Assembly: GCF_014297445.1 (NCBI RefSeq)
Contig: NZ_JACORU010000002.1
Coordinates: 1 to 64,000 of the forward strand
Length of the DNA: 64,000 bases
Reading direction: 5' to 3'
DNA from: Ramlibacter albus
GTDB taxonomy: Bacteria > Pseudomonadota > Gammaproteobacteria > Burkholderiales > Burkholderiaceae_C
The notes under the pieces were generated by a model. That model ran no database searches. It saw only the letters and a program-made list of their open reading frames with translations, and was not told where the DNA came from. Both the position numbers and the translations under genes were made by a program. This document shows positions 52,932-61,289 of the stretch, one piece after another (position 1 is the first letter of the stretch; the number at the start of each line of letters is the position of its first letter).

Positions 52932-54404
52932 CTAGCCCGCCTGTTCTTCCGCCTCGCGCATGCGAGGCCACGGGTCGCCGCCTCCCGGCACCGGAGGCAT
53001 GGCTTTCGGCTTCTGCAGCTTGATGTGCGCCGCCAGCCCGCCCGACGTGGTGTTGGCCAGCGCGAAGATGCCGCCCATGCGCTGTACCGTCTTGTCGACG
53101 ATGGCCAGGCCCAGGCCGGCACCGGTGGCCGCCGTGCGGGCGGCGTCGCCACGGAAGAACGGTTTCACGAGGTTGGGCAGGGCCTCGGGCGACACGCCCA
53201 TGCCGTGGTCGCGAACCTTCAGCAGCACCCACTCGTTGCGCGCCTTGGCGCTGATGTCGACGACCGCGATGCCGGTCTCGGGCGTCTTGCCGTAGCGGCG
53301 CGCGTTCTCCAGCAGGTTGGCGATGACGCGCGCGAGTTCCACCTCGTCGGCCATCACGTAGAGGTTCTTGCCGATGTCGAGGTTGACGCGGATGTCGCCC
53401 TGGTCCTGGATGGCGTAGATGCAGGCCTCGATCACGTCGTTCAGGCACACGGGCTTGAGCTCCGCATGGTCCGGCCGCGCGTAGTCGAGGAACTTGTCGA
53501 TGATCTTGTCCAGCTGGTCGATGTCCGCCGCCATGTGCTCGCGCGCGTCGGCGTCGGCCACGCTCATCTCGGTTTCCAGGCGCAGGCGCGCCAGCGGCGT
53601 GCGCAGGTCGTGCGAGATGCCGGCCAGCATGACGGCGCGGTCCTGCTCGATCTTGGCCAGCTGCTGCGCCATGCGGTTGAAGCCGATGTTGACCTCGCGG
53701 ATCTCGGAGGTGACGGCCTTCTCGTCGAGCCGGCTGGCGTCGAAGTCACCGTCGCGCACGCGGCTTGCCGCGAACGAGAGTTGCTTCAAGGGCCGGTTGA
53801 TCAGCCTTGCAATGACCGCAGCGCCCGCCAGCGACAAGCCCGCCGCGGTGATCAGCCACACCAGCCAGGTCCGCCCGCCCACGTTGGAAAAGCGGTTGCG
53901 GTCCATGAGCATCCAGTACTGGTCCTGCTCGATGCGAAAACCGATCCACAGCCCCTTCTCGCCGTTGACCGCGCTAGCCATCTGAGCGCCGTTGCCCAGG
54001 CGCGCGACGAGTTCGTCGAGGATGCGGCGGTCCAGCGCGCTGGCCGAAAGCGGGTCGAACTTGTCGGTCGGCTCGCGCGGGACGATCCGCACGCCTTCCT
54101 GGTCGGCCAGCGTCTTGATCAACGACACGCGCGCGATCGGGTCCGCGTGGACGAGCGCCGCGCGGCTGAGGTTGACGAGGGATGCGATCTGCTGCGCGGT
54201 CTGCACGGCGCGCGGCTCGAACTCCAGCTGGCGGAACGTCTGCAGCCACGCCACGATGCTGCCCACGAGCAGCAGCGACAGCAGGAAGAAGGTGCGCCAG
54301 AAGAGCGACAGCCCCACGCGCGGGCGCAGCTCCAGTGGCGCGGGCGCGGTTTCGAGCGGTACCGGTCCGGTCGCCTCGATGCTTTGGGTCACGCCTCTGA
54401 TCAC
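52932..54404 (-). CDS. EnvZ/RisS-type osmosensing histidine kinase
   Basis: This 490-residue protein has a first membrane helix (SLFWRTFFLLSLLLVGSIVAW), a periplasmic loop of about 120 residues, a second helix (WLVWLITAAGLSLAGAAVIA) and HAMP (RLINRPLKQLSFAASRVRDG). The H-box is MLAGISHDLRTPLARLR, then NLLENARRYGK, HGMGVSP and GAGLGLAIVDK. The organisation matches EnvZ and the betaproteobacterial RisS. It phosphorylates the adjacent OmpR-type regulator, whose gene ends 21 bases upstream of its start. The C-terminal 35 residues (Pro-rich, ending EAEEQAG) are variable. Confidence 0.9.
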   Translation of the reverse strand: MIRGVTQSIEATGPVPLETAPAPLELRPRVGLSLFWRTFFLLSLLLVGSIVAWLQTFRQLEFEPRAVQTAQQIASLVNLSRAALVHADPIARVSLIKTLADQEGVRIVPREPTDKFDPLSASALDRRILDELVARLGNGAQMASAVNGEKGLWIGFRIEQDQYWMLMDRNRFSNVGGRTWLVWLITAAGLSLAGAAVIARLINRPLKQLSFAASRVRDGDFDASRLDEKAVTSEIREVNIGFNRMAQQLAKIEQDRAVMLAGISHDLRTPLARLRLETEMSVADADAREHMAADIDQLDKIIDKFLDYARPDHAELKPVCLNDVIEACIYAIQDQGDIRVNLDIGKNLYVMADEVELARVIANLLENARRYGKTPETGIAVVDISAKARNEWVLLKVRDHGMGVSPEALPNLVKPFFRGDAARTAATGAGLGLAIVDKTVQRMGGIFALANTTSGGLAAHIKLQKPKAMPPVPGGGDPWPRMREAEEQAG

Positions 54405-54425
54405 GGCCCCAGTTTATCCCCGGGG

Positions 54426-55157
54426 TCAGCCTGCACCATCGGGGACGAACACGTAGCCCACGCCCCAGACCGTCTGGATGTAGCGCGGCGATGCCGGGTC
54501 GGCCTCGATGAGCTTGCGCAGGCGCGACACCTGCACGTCGAGGCTGCGGTCGAAGGGCTCGAACTCGCGGCCGCGGGCCAGCTGGGCCAGCTTCTCGCGC
54601 GACAGCGGCTGGCGCGGGTGGCGCACCAGCGCCTTGAGCATGGCGAACTCACCCGTGGTCAGCGGCAGCTCCTCGCCGTTCTTGCGCAGCGTGCGCGCGC
54701 CCAGATCGAAGGCGAACGGGCCGAAGGTGACCACCTCGTTGTCGGAAGAGGGCGCGCCCGGCGCTTCCTGCGCGGGGCGGCGGCGCAGCACGGCATGCAC
54801 GCGGGCCAGCAGCTCGCGGGGGTTGAAGGGCTTGCCGAGGTAGTCGTCGGCGCCGACTTCGAGGCCGACGATGCGGTCCACGTCCTCGCCCTTGGCGGTG
54901 AGCATGATGATGGGGGTGCGGTCGTTCGCGGCGCGCAGGCGCCGGCAGATCGACAGGCCGTCCTCGCCGGGCATCATGAGGTCGAGCACGATCAGGTCGG
55001 CCGTTTCACGGAGCATCAGCCGGTTGAGCGCCTTGCCGTCCTCGGCAAGGATGACCTCGAACCCTTCCTGGGTGAGGTAACGGCGCAGCAGGTCACGGAT
55101 CCGCGCGTCGTCGTCCACCACGAGGATCTTGTCGGTTCGGGCCGTAGCTTGAGTCAT
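54426..55157 (-). CDS. ompR: OmpR/RisA-type response regulator
   Basis: A 243-residue protein that starts at ATG 55157 (GGGAG 7 bases upstream). The receiver domain has KILVVDDDARIRDLL, phosphoacceptor Asp in LIVLDLMMPGEDG, LTAKGED and the Lys in YLGKPFNPREL. The C-terminal winged helix has LTTGEFAMLKALV, SREKLAQLARGREFEPFDRS, DVQVSRLRKLIE and TVWGVGYVFVP. It controls porin, osmotic or acid-response genes in relatives. It precedes the kinase gene in the same operon. Inverted TTGTAACAG elements upstream may be autoregulatory sites. Confidence 0.92.
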   Translation of the reverse strand: MTQATARTDKILVVDDDARIRDLLRRYLTQEGFEVILAEDGKALNRLMLRETADLIVLDLMMPGEDGLSICRRLRAANDRTPIIMLTAKGEDVDRIVGLEVGADDYLGKPFNPRELLARVHAVLRRRPAQEAPGAPSSDNEVVTFGPFAFDLGARTLRKNGEELPLTTGEFAMLKALVRHPRQPLSREKLAQLARGREFEPFDRSLDVQVSRLRKLIEADPASPRYIQTVWGVGYVFVPDGAG

Positions 55158-55174
55158 AGTGCTCCCAACTGAAT

Positions 55175-55250
55175 TTGTAACAGCGCCGATTCTGAAGCGC
55201 TTGTCACCTTTCGTGCGCCCGAAAACGGGCACCATGACACACTGTTACAA
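55175..55250. promoter_or_regulatory. Inverted TTGTAACAG motifs upstream of ompR
   Basis: TTGTAACAG (55175-55183) and its exact reverse complement CTGTTACAA (55242-55250) flank the promoter region of the response-regulator gene, with a weaker TGTCAC/GACAC pair between them. GTAACA/TGTTAC are the core of known OmpR and RstA binding sites in enterobacteria, so autoregulation is likely. The 58-base gap would allow looping or independent sites. Confidence 0.5.
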
Positions 55251-55269
55251 GTTTTGCGGCCGCTGGGAA

Positions 55270-55283
55270 CCCGCCGAAGCGGG
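55270..55283 (-). terminator. UUCG-tetraloop hairpin after the DUF1501 gene
   Basis: Read on the minus strand, CCCGC-TTCG-GCGGG forms a five-pair stem with the very stable UUCG loop, followed by TTCCC. A second small hairpin (GCCTG/CAGGC around 55284-55296) precedes it. It lies 26-39 bases past the DUF1501 stop and before the ompR promoter, consistent with a terminator. The poor T-run makes it a weak intrinsic one. Confidence 0.5.
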
Positions 55284-55308
55284 CCTGTAGCAGGCATTTG
55301 GCGACTGT

Positions 55309-56457
55309 TCAGCTGCGTAGGAGCTGGGGGAGGGCCTTCGCATGCACGGCACCGGGGAAGAGTGCACGCGATGTGCGCTCCGGGTCCAGGCCGAACGCTT
55401 GGGAGCACACCGAAGCGACGAGGGCGTCGAGCGCCAGCGTGGGCTTGAGGTCGCGGCCTTCGTAGAGGTTCGCCGATTCCAGACCGGGCCAGTCGGCGAC
55501 GATGCGGCCGTGCTGGACTGCGCCACCCGCGAGCATCGCGACCGATGCGGTGCCGTGGTCCGTTCCGCCGGTGCCGTTGGCGGCCACCGTGCGGCCGAAC
55601 TCCGTCGCGATGAGCAACGTGGTCTGCGCCCACGCCGCGCCGAGGTTCTCGCGCAAGGCCGCGACGAGGTTGTCGAGGCCGCGCAGCTGCGCCGCGAGCC
55701 GGCCGTTCTGGCCGGTGTGCGTGTCCCAGCCGTTCGTTTCGATCATCGCCAGGCGCGGGCCGTCCGGCCGCGCGAGGAAGCTCGCGGCCATGCGGCCGAG
55801 CGCCGCGGCATCCTGCCGGGCGCCGCCACCGCCGGCCATGCCCCCCGCCATCTCGCGCGCTTCGAGTGCCGACGACCACAGCGCATGCAGCTGCGCGTCC
55901 TTCGCATAGAGCTGGTCGACACGTGTCAGCAGGTCGTCGCTGGCCCGCGGCAGCGCCGTGGGCGCGTACGTCGTGACCTCGAGCGAGCCGCGCAGCGCCA
56001 TCGGCACCGCGGGCGAGAAGGCGATGGGCTGCTTGCCGCCGCGCGGCAGCATGCCCACGAGGCGGTTCATCCAGCCGTCCTTCAATTGATAAGGGGCGCT
56101 GCCGCCTGTTTCCAGCACGTTCTGCCCGTCGAAGTGCGAGCGGTCGCGGTAGGGTGATGCAACGGCGTGGAAGAAACTCGCCTGGCCCGCGCCGTAGAGC
56201 CTGTGCAACTCGACGAGCGACGGGTGCAGCGCGAAGCTGCCATCGAGCTTGAGCGCCGCGGCCGGGTCGATCGCAAGCGCGCCGCGCGCCCTTGAATAGG
56301 CGGGTTCGGCGTACGGCACGACGGTGTTGAGCCCGTCCGCGCCCCCGCGCTGGATGATGAAGACGAAACGCCTTTCGGTGGCGGCCTGCGCGAACAGCAC
56401 GCGAGGCGCCGCGAAGATGGCCGCCGTGCCCAGGAAGCTGCGTCGGTCGAGGCTCAT
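55309..56457 (-). CDS. DUF1501 family exported protein
   Basis: This protein of about 382 residues has a twin-arginine signal (LDRRSFLGTAAIFAAPRVLF). The family core RRFVFIIQRGGADGLNTVVP, the metal-type SPYRDRSHFDGQNVLE, ETNGWDTHTGQNG, LLIATEFGRTV and GTDHGTASVAMLAGG match DUF1501, related to sulfatase/alkaline phosphatase folds. ATG 56457 is chosen because GAGGAG lies 6 bases upstream; ATG 56463 overlaps the DUF1800 stop (ATGA) but abuts the same site. The DUF1800-DUF1501 pair is a common conserved operon of unknown function, probably periplasmic. Confidence 0.86.
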   Translation of the reverse strand: MSLDRRSFLGTAAIFAAPRVLFAQAATERRFVFIIQRGGADGLNTVVPYAEPAYSRARGALAIDPAAALKLDGSFALHPSLVELHRLYGAGQASFFHAVASPYRDRSHFDGQNVLETGGSAPYQLKDGWMNRLVGMLPRGGKQPIAFSPAVPMALRGSLEVTTYAPTALPRASDDLLTRVDQLYAKDAQLHALWSSALEAREMAGGMAGGGGARQDAAALGRMAASFLARPDGPRLAMIETNGWDTHTGQNGRLAAQLRGLDNLVAALRENLGAAWAQTTLLIATEFGRTVAANGTGGTDHGTASVAMLAGGAVQHGRIVADWPGLESANLYEGRDLKPTLALDALVASVCSQAFGLDPERTSRALFPGAVHAKALPQLLRS

Positions 56458-56459
56458 GC

Positions 56460-57839
56460 TCATCTCCTCAGGAACTCGGGGGACACCAGCAGCAGCGCGG
56501 TCGCGGTGCTTGCGCTTTCCGCGCGGGCGATGGCGCCGGCGGTGGCTTCGCTCAGCGTGCCGGGCAGCACGCGGGGCGCGAGCGCGCGCGCATCGACGGC
56601 GTCGCCGGCTTGCGACGCGACGCGCTGCGCCACTTCCACGCGCCGCAGCAGCGCGTCCGGCGCGGCCCATGTTGCGGCGATGTCGGCGTAGCCGGCGGGC
56701 GAACCGGGCCGCCAGACCGGCTGGCCGAGCTGGTTCATCAGGGTGGTGGCCTGCATCGGCGTGAGCTCCTGCCGGCCGAGCGCGCGCAGGCTGGAGACGC
56801 CCCAGTCCCACGGCGACTTGAATTTCGCGGCGGTGGCCTGCCAGGCTTCGCGCGCAGTCACAAGCTCGCGATAGACACTGGGCAGGTCGCCGCCCGTGCG
56901 CGCGAAGGTATCGGCCAGCCGCTGCACCAGCGCGGGCGGCGGCTCGTCGGCGACGAAGTGCCGCGCCAGCTTGCTCGCGACGTGGCGCGCCGTGGCCTGC
57001 GAGGTGACGAGGTCGTGCAGGATCGCGCGCGCCTGCTGCTCGCCGCCCTCGGCATAGGTGCGGCCCAGCACCGTGCGCGCGCCGGGTTCGTGCAGGGCAG
57101 GCACGAAGCGGAAGGTGGGCGTGCCGGCCGCGCCCGGGAAACCGTCGCCCGGCAGCGTCCAGCCGGTGAGCGCGCGCGCGAACTCGGTCACGTCCTGCTG
57201 CGTGTAGCCGCTGCGAACGCCCATCGTGTGCAGCTCGAGGATCTCGCGCGCGAGGTTCTCGTTGAGGCCGCGGCGGTTCTGCTGGCCCTCGGCACCGCCG
57301 CCGCCGCCGCGCATCGCAAAGAAGCTCGTGGGCCCGACCGACTGCGCCTGGTCGAGGAACAGCAGCATCGCCGGGTGCTGCACGACGGCAAGCAGCATGT
57401 CCTCGAAGCGGCCCAGCACGTGCGGGCGGATCGCGTCCGCCTCGAAGCTGCCGGCCATGCCGATGACCGCGAGCTTGTCGACGGACACCGCGAAGTGGTT
57501 GGACCAGAAGTGCACGAGCCGCTCGACGAAAGGCGCGCTCGCCTGCAGCGCGCTCGTCGCGCGCGCGCCCACGGCGGACACGTACTCGTCGCGTCCCTGG
57601 CGCACGTACGCCTCGCGGATGCCGGCGCGCTCGCCCGGCGGCGCGCGGCGCACGGCGCGCTGCTGTGCGAGCCACACCTCCACGAGCGCGGGCGTGCGGG
57701 CGCGCGCCTGCCACGGTGCGGGCAGGGCCTCGTAGCGGTCGAACTGCGAAAGCAGCCAGCGCTGCGGGTCGGCCGGCGGCGGCTCGTCGGGCCGCGCGCC
57801 CAGGCCGAAGCGGTTCAGGGCGATTGCTGAGGCACTCAT
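56460..57839 (-). CDS. DUF1800 family protein
   Basis: A 459-residue protein with the family opening SAIALNRFGLGARPDE, a helical middle (VERLVHFWSNHFAVSVDK, FEDMLLAVVQHPAMLLFLD), the marker LNENLAREILELHTMGV, TEFARALTGWTLPG, and an end with LLLVSPEFLRR. DUF1800 proteins always accompany DUF1501 proteins and are thought to act with them outside the cytoplasm. No signal peptide is obvious at the chosen start. A Gly-rich insertion (RGGGGGAEGQ) occurs near residue 168. It is coupled to the DUF1501 gene by an overlapping stop/start. Confidence 0.87.
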   Translation of the reverse strand: MSASAIALNRFGLGARPDEPPPADPQRWLLSQFDRYEALPAPWQARARTPALVEVWLAQQRAVRRAPPGERAGIREAYVRQGRDEYVSAVGARATSALQASAPFVERLVHFWSNHFAVSVDKLAVIGMAGSFEADAIRPHVLGRFEDMLLAVVQHPAMLLFLDQAQSVGPTSFFAMRGGGGGAEGQQNRRGLNENLAREILELHTMGVRSGYTQQDVTEFARALTGWTLPGDGFPGAAGTPTFRFVPALHEPGARTVLGRTYAEGGEQQARAILHDLVTSQATARHVASKLARHFVADEPPPALVQRLADTFARTGGDLPSVYRELVTAREAWQATAAKFKSPWDWGVSSLRALGRQELTPMQATTLMNQLGQPVWRPGSPAGYADIAATWAAPDALLRRVEVAQRVASQAGDAVDARALAPRVLPGTLSEATAGAIARAESASTATALLLVSPEFLRR

Positions 57840-57925
57840 GGTGCGTGCTTTGTAACTCTTTCCGTGCGGGTTCAGTTGAAGACTTTGTTTCGCATGGGTA
57901 AAGCCGCTTGGCTAGGATGGCACCC

Positions 57926-58618
57926 ATGAACTTGAAGAACCTCCTTGCCGCGCTCGTGCTCGCGCCGGCAGCCGCACTGGCCCAGGTGCCGCCCCCGCAG
58001 AACGTGCTCCAGCTTTCAGCCACCGGCACCGTGGAAGTGCAGCAGGACCTGCTCTCGATGACGCTCAGCGTCACGCGCGAGGGCGCGGACCCCACCGCGG
58101 TGCAGAACCAGCTGAAGACCGCGCTCGATGCGGCGTTGAACGAGGCGCGCAAGACGGCGCAGCCCGGGCAGATGGACGTGCGCACCGGCAACTTCTCGCT
58201 TTATCCGCGCCATGGCCGCGACGGCCGCATCGCGGCATGGAACGGCACCGCCGAACTCGTCCTCGAAGGCCGCGACTTCCCGCGCATCACGCAGGCCGCG
58301 GGGCGCATCAACACGATGACGCTGGCGGGCGTGGGCTTCAGCCTCAGCCGCGAGCAGCGCGCGCGCGTGGAAACCGAAGCGCAGGCGCAGGCCATCGAGC
58401 GCTTCAAGGCGCGCGCCGCGGAGCTGGCCAAGGGCTTCGGTTTCAGCGGCTACACGCTGCGCGAAGTGGCGGTGAACAGCAACGACATGGGCTTCCCGCG
58501 GCCGATGCGCGGCGCCGTGATGTCGATGGAGGCGAAGGCCGCCGATGCGCCTGTGCCGGTGGAGCCGGGCAAGAGTTCCGTCGTCGTCACCGTCTCGGGT
58601 TCCGTACAGCTGCGGTAG
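57926..58618 (+). CDS. SIMPL-domain (DUF541) periplasmic protein
   Basis: This 230-residue protein has a Sec signal (MNLKNLLAALVLAPAAALAQ). The mature part matches SIMPL/DUF541: LQLSATGTVEVQQDLLSMTL, VQNQLKTALDAALNEARKTA, MDVRTGNFSLYP, WNGTAELVLEG, and SREQRARVETEAQAQAIERF. Family members form oligomeric periplasmic rings; the function is unclear, with links to oxidative stress. TAGGAT lies 7 bases before the ATG and AGGA inside it could also serve as the ribosome site. It is divergent from the DUF1800 gene. Confidence 0.85.
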   Translation: MNLKNLLAALVLAPAAALAQVPPPQNVLQLSATGTVEVQQDLLSMTLSVTREGADPTAVQNQLKTALDAALNEARKTAQPGQMDVRTGNFSLYPRHGRDGRIAAWNGTAELVLEGRDFPRITQAAGRINTMTLAGVGFSLSREQRARVETEAQAQAIERFKARAAELAKGFGFSGYTLREVAVNSNDMGFPRPMRGAVMSMEAKAADAPVPVEPGKSSVVVTVSGSVQLR

Positions 58619-58664
58619 GCCCCCTCCGACAGGGTGCGGCGCCCCCGGCCCGGATACTGGCCCG

Positions 58665-59624
58665 ATGCTTGCGCCAGCACCCAGGACAGCCATTGCCGAA
58701 AGCGCGGAGGAGCCCGTGCGCTCCTACTTCGTCGTGCTCAATCGCGGCTCGGGCCGCAAGAAGGACGAGGAAGCGCGCGAGGCCATCGAACGCGTGTTCA
58801 GCGAAGCCGGCCGAGAGGTGCACTTCGTCTGCATCGACCCCGGCGAAGTGGCCGCGGAATGCCAGAAGGCCGCGCGGCTGGCGAGCGAAGCGGGCGGAGC
58901 CCTTGTCGCGGTCGGCGGCGACGGAACGCAGAACGCGGCCGCCCAGGCGGCGCTGGCGCATGCCTGCCCTTTGGGCGTGATCGCGACCGGCACCTTCAAC
59001 CTCTTCGCGCGCGACAACGGCCTGCCGCTCGAACCCGCCGAGGCTGCGAAGGCATTGCTGCGGGCCGAGGTGGAGCCCGTGCAGGTGGGCCTGCTCAACG
59101 AACGCGTGTTCCTGGTCAACGGCAGCATCGGGCTCTACCCGCAGCTGCTGCAGGACCGCGAGGTGATGAAGGAGCGGCTGGGCCGCCGGCGCTGGGTGGC
59201 GGTGCTCTCCGGCCTGAAGACGCTGCTCGGTTGGCGCCGGCACCTGGACATCGAGCTGGAGCTCGACGGGCGCCTCACGTCCCTGCACACGCCCACGCTG
59301 TTCGTCGGCAACAACCGGCTGCAGCTGGAGCAGGCGGGTGTGTCGCCCGAGCTCGCGTCCCACGTGGGGGAAGGGCGGCTCGTCGCGATGGTCGCGCGGC
59401 CGGCGGGCCGCTGGGCCAAGCTGCGGTGGATCGCGCGCGCGGTGTTCGGCCAGTTGGCGGACAGCCCGGAAGTGGATGTGCATGCGCTGCGCTCGCTCAC
59501 CGTGGCCGCGCCGCGCCATGGCACGCTGCATGCCGCCACGGACGGTGAGACAGTGCAGATGGTGCCGCCACTGCGCTTCTCCGTTTCGCCCCGGCCCTTG
59601 CTGCTGCTCAAGCCGGTGGAATGA
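58665..59624 (+). CDS. Diacylglycerol-kinase-catalytic-domain lipid kinase (YegS/DgkB-like)
   Basis: A 319-residue protein. NRGSGRKKDEEARE near residue 30 is the phosphate-binding start and ALVAVGGDGTQNAAAQA near 85 is the GGDGT nucleotide-binding signature. LGVIATGTFNLFARDNGLP is the usual GT-N-FA-LG variant. The C-terminal beta domain contains TLFVGNNRLQLEQ and LHAATDGETVQMVPPL (DGE). It phosphorylates a lipid or long-chain alcohol at the membrane face. The following phosphoesterase gene overlaps by 4 bases (ATGA), so the two are coupled. Confidence 0.85.
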   Translation: MLAPAPRTAIAESAEEPVRSYFVVLNRGSGRKKDEEAREAIERVFSEAGREVHFVCIDPGEVAAECQKAARLASEAGGALVAVGGDGTQNAAAQAALAHACPLGVIATGTFNLFARDNGLPLEPAEAAKALLRAEVEPVQVGLLNERVFLVNGSIGLYPQLLQDREVMKERLGRRRWVAVLSGLKTLLGWRRHLDIELELDGRLTSLHTPTLFVGNNRLQLEQAGVSPELASHVGEGRLVAMVARPAGRWAKLRWIARAVFGQLADSPEVDVHALRSLTVAAPRHGTLHAATDGETVQMVPPLRFSVSPRPLLLLKPVE

Positions 59625-60436
59625 GCACGGTCCTCCACATTTCGGACACGCATTTCGGCACCGAGGACCCGCCGGTGGTCGAGGCCTTGCGCGCGCTCGT
59701 GCGCGAGCAGAAGTTCGATGCGCTCATCCTCTCCGGCGACATCACGCAGCGGGCGCGCAGCGCGCAGTTCGCCGCGGCGCGCGAGTTCTGCGACTCGCTC
59801 GGCATCGCGAAGCGGCTCACGCTGCCGGGCAACCATGACATCCCGCTGTACAACGTGCTCGCGCGCGTGGCGGCGCCGTATCGCGGCTACATGGCGGCTT
59901 TCGGCGAGGAGCTCAACCCGGTTCTGGAACTGCCCGATGCGATCTTCATCGGCGTGAACACCACCCGGCCCGAGCGTCACAAGGACGGCGAGGTGTCACG
60001 CGAGCAGATCGAGCGCGTGGCGAACATGCTGCGCAAGGTGCCGCGCGACCACCTGCGCGTGGTGGTGACGCACCAGCCCGCGTGCGTGATGCGGCCGGAG
60101 GACGAGAAGGATCGGCTGCACGGCGGTGGCGACGCTGTGAAGGCGTGGTCCGAGGCCGGGGCCGACCTGGTGCTGGGCGGGCACATCCACCTGCCGTACG
60201 TGAGCGACGTGTGCGCGGTGGTGAAGGAGACGAAGCGGCCGATGTACTGCATCCAGGCCGGCACCGCGCTGTCCCTGCGGGTGCGGCACAACTCGCCGAA
60301 TTCGGTGAACGTGATCCGCTGGGTGTCACCGGCGCCGGACATCCCGCGGGTGTGCAAGGTGGAGCGGTGGGACTATGACCTTGCCGACGGGCGGTTCGAG
60401 CTCACGCACCCCTACGAGCTGAAGCTCGACGATTGA
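59621..60436 (+). CDS. Calcineurin-like metallophosphoesterase
   Basis: This 271-residue protein has all metal-binding blocks: LHISDTHFGTED (DxH), ALILSGDITQR, LPGNHDIPLYN (GNHD), VVVTHQPACV and LVLGGHIHLPYV (GHxH). It resembles CpdA/Icc-like and lipid-linked phosphoesterases (YfcE group less so); the substrate is unknown. Coupling to the lipid-kinase gene suggests that it removes a phosphate from a related product or acts as its counter-enzyme, an inference. It is convergent with hbdH with no spacer. Confidence 0.84.
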   Translation: MSTVLHISDTHFGTEDPPVVEALRALVREQKFDALILSGDITQRARSAQFAAAREFCDSLGIAKRLTLPGNHDIPLYNVLARVAAPYRGYMAAFGEELNPVLELPDAIFIGVNTTRPERHKDGEVSREQIERVANMLRKVPRDHLRVVVTHQPACVMRPEDEKDRLHGGGDAVKAWSEAGADLVLGGHIHLPYVSDVCAVVKETKRPMYCIQAGTALSLRVRHNSPNSVNVIRWVSPAPDIPRVCKVERWDYDLADGRFELTHPYELKLDD

Positions 60437-61207
60437 TTACTGCGCCGCCCAGCCCCCATCCATGTTCCACGCCACGCCGCGCGTGTTGTTCGCGGCGGGT
60501 GAGCAGAAGAACACGGCGAGGCCGCCCAGTTCCTCCGGCGTCGTGAACTGCAGCGACGGCTCCTTCTCGGCCAGCAGCAGCTTCTTCGCCTCTTCGTTCG
60601 ACAGGTTCATCGCCTCGGCTTTGGCATCGACCTGCTTCTGCACCAGCGGCGTCAGCACCCAGCCGGGGCAGATCGCGTTGCAGGTGACGCCGGTCGTGGC
60701 CAGTTCGAGAGCCGTGACCTTCGTCAGGCCGACGAGGCCATGCTTCGCAGCGACGTAGGCCGACTTCTGTGCGGAGGCGACGAGCCCATGCACCGAAGCC
60801 ACGTTGATGATCCGCCCCCAGCCCGCCGCCTTCATCGCCGGAATCGCCAGCCGGCTCGCATGGAAGGCCGACGAGAGGTTGATCGCGATGATCGCGTCCC
60901 ACTTCTCCGGCGGAAAATCCTCCACCGGCGCCACGTGCTGGATGCCGGCGTTGTTGACCAGGATGTCCACGCGCCCGAACTCGGCGGCGGCGTACTTCAT
61001 CATGGCCTCGATCTCGGCCGGCTTGCTCATGTCGGCACCGTGGTAGCCCACCTTCACGCCCAGCTTCGCCACTTCGGCCCTGGGGCCTTCCACGTCGCCG
61101 AAGCCGTTGAGGACGATGCTCGCGCCTTGCTGGGCCAGCGCCTTGGCGATGCCGAGGCCGATGCCGCTGGTGGAGCCGGTGACGAGTGCTGTCTTGCCCT
61201 TGAGCAT
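60437..61207 (-). CDS. hbdH: D-3-hydroxybutyrate dehydrogenase
   Basis: A 256-residue short-chain dehydrogenase that starts at ATG 61207 with GGAG upstream. The NAD-binding TGSTSGIGLGIAKALAQQG, NNAG in VDILVNNAGIQHVAP, catalytic Ser in NVASVHGLVAS and YVAAKHGLVGLTK (YxxxK) are present. The IQHVAPVEDFPPEKWDAII segment and the length match bacterial 3-hydroxybutyrate dehydrogenases, which interconvert 3-hydroxybutyrate and acetoacetate with NAD in polyhydroxybutyrate turnover. It is divergent from the alpha/beta hydrolase gene, which might be a PHB-related esterase. Confidence 0.88.
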   Translation of the reverse strand: MLKGKTALVTGSTSGIGLGIAKALAQQGASIVLNGFGDVEGPRAEVAKLGVKVGYHGADMSKPAEIEAMMKYAAAEFGRVDILVNNAGIQHVAPVEDFPPEKWDAIIAINLSSAFHASRLAIPAMKAAGWGRIINVASVHGLVASAQKSAYVAAKHGLVGLTKVTALELATTGVTCNAICPGWVLTPLVQKQVDAKAEAMNLSNEEAKKLLLAEKEPSLQFTTPEELGGLAVFFCSPAANNTRGVAWNMDGGWAAQ

Positions 61208-61289
61208 GGGTGTTCTCCGGAGGATCGATTGGTTTAGGATGGTGCTCATCCGAAAACGAACGAAGCAGTATCCGCCACTCGATATTGCC

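Noticed and set aside
52908..55172. A 754-codon open frame opposite the two-component genes
   Set aside because: Antisense shadow of the kinase and regulator genes; no protein-like features.
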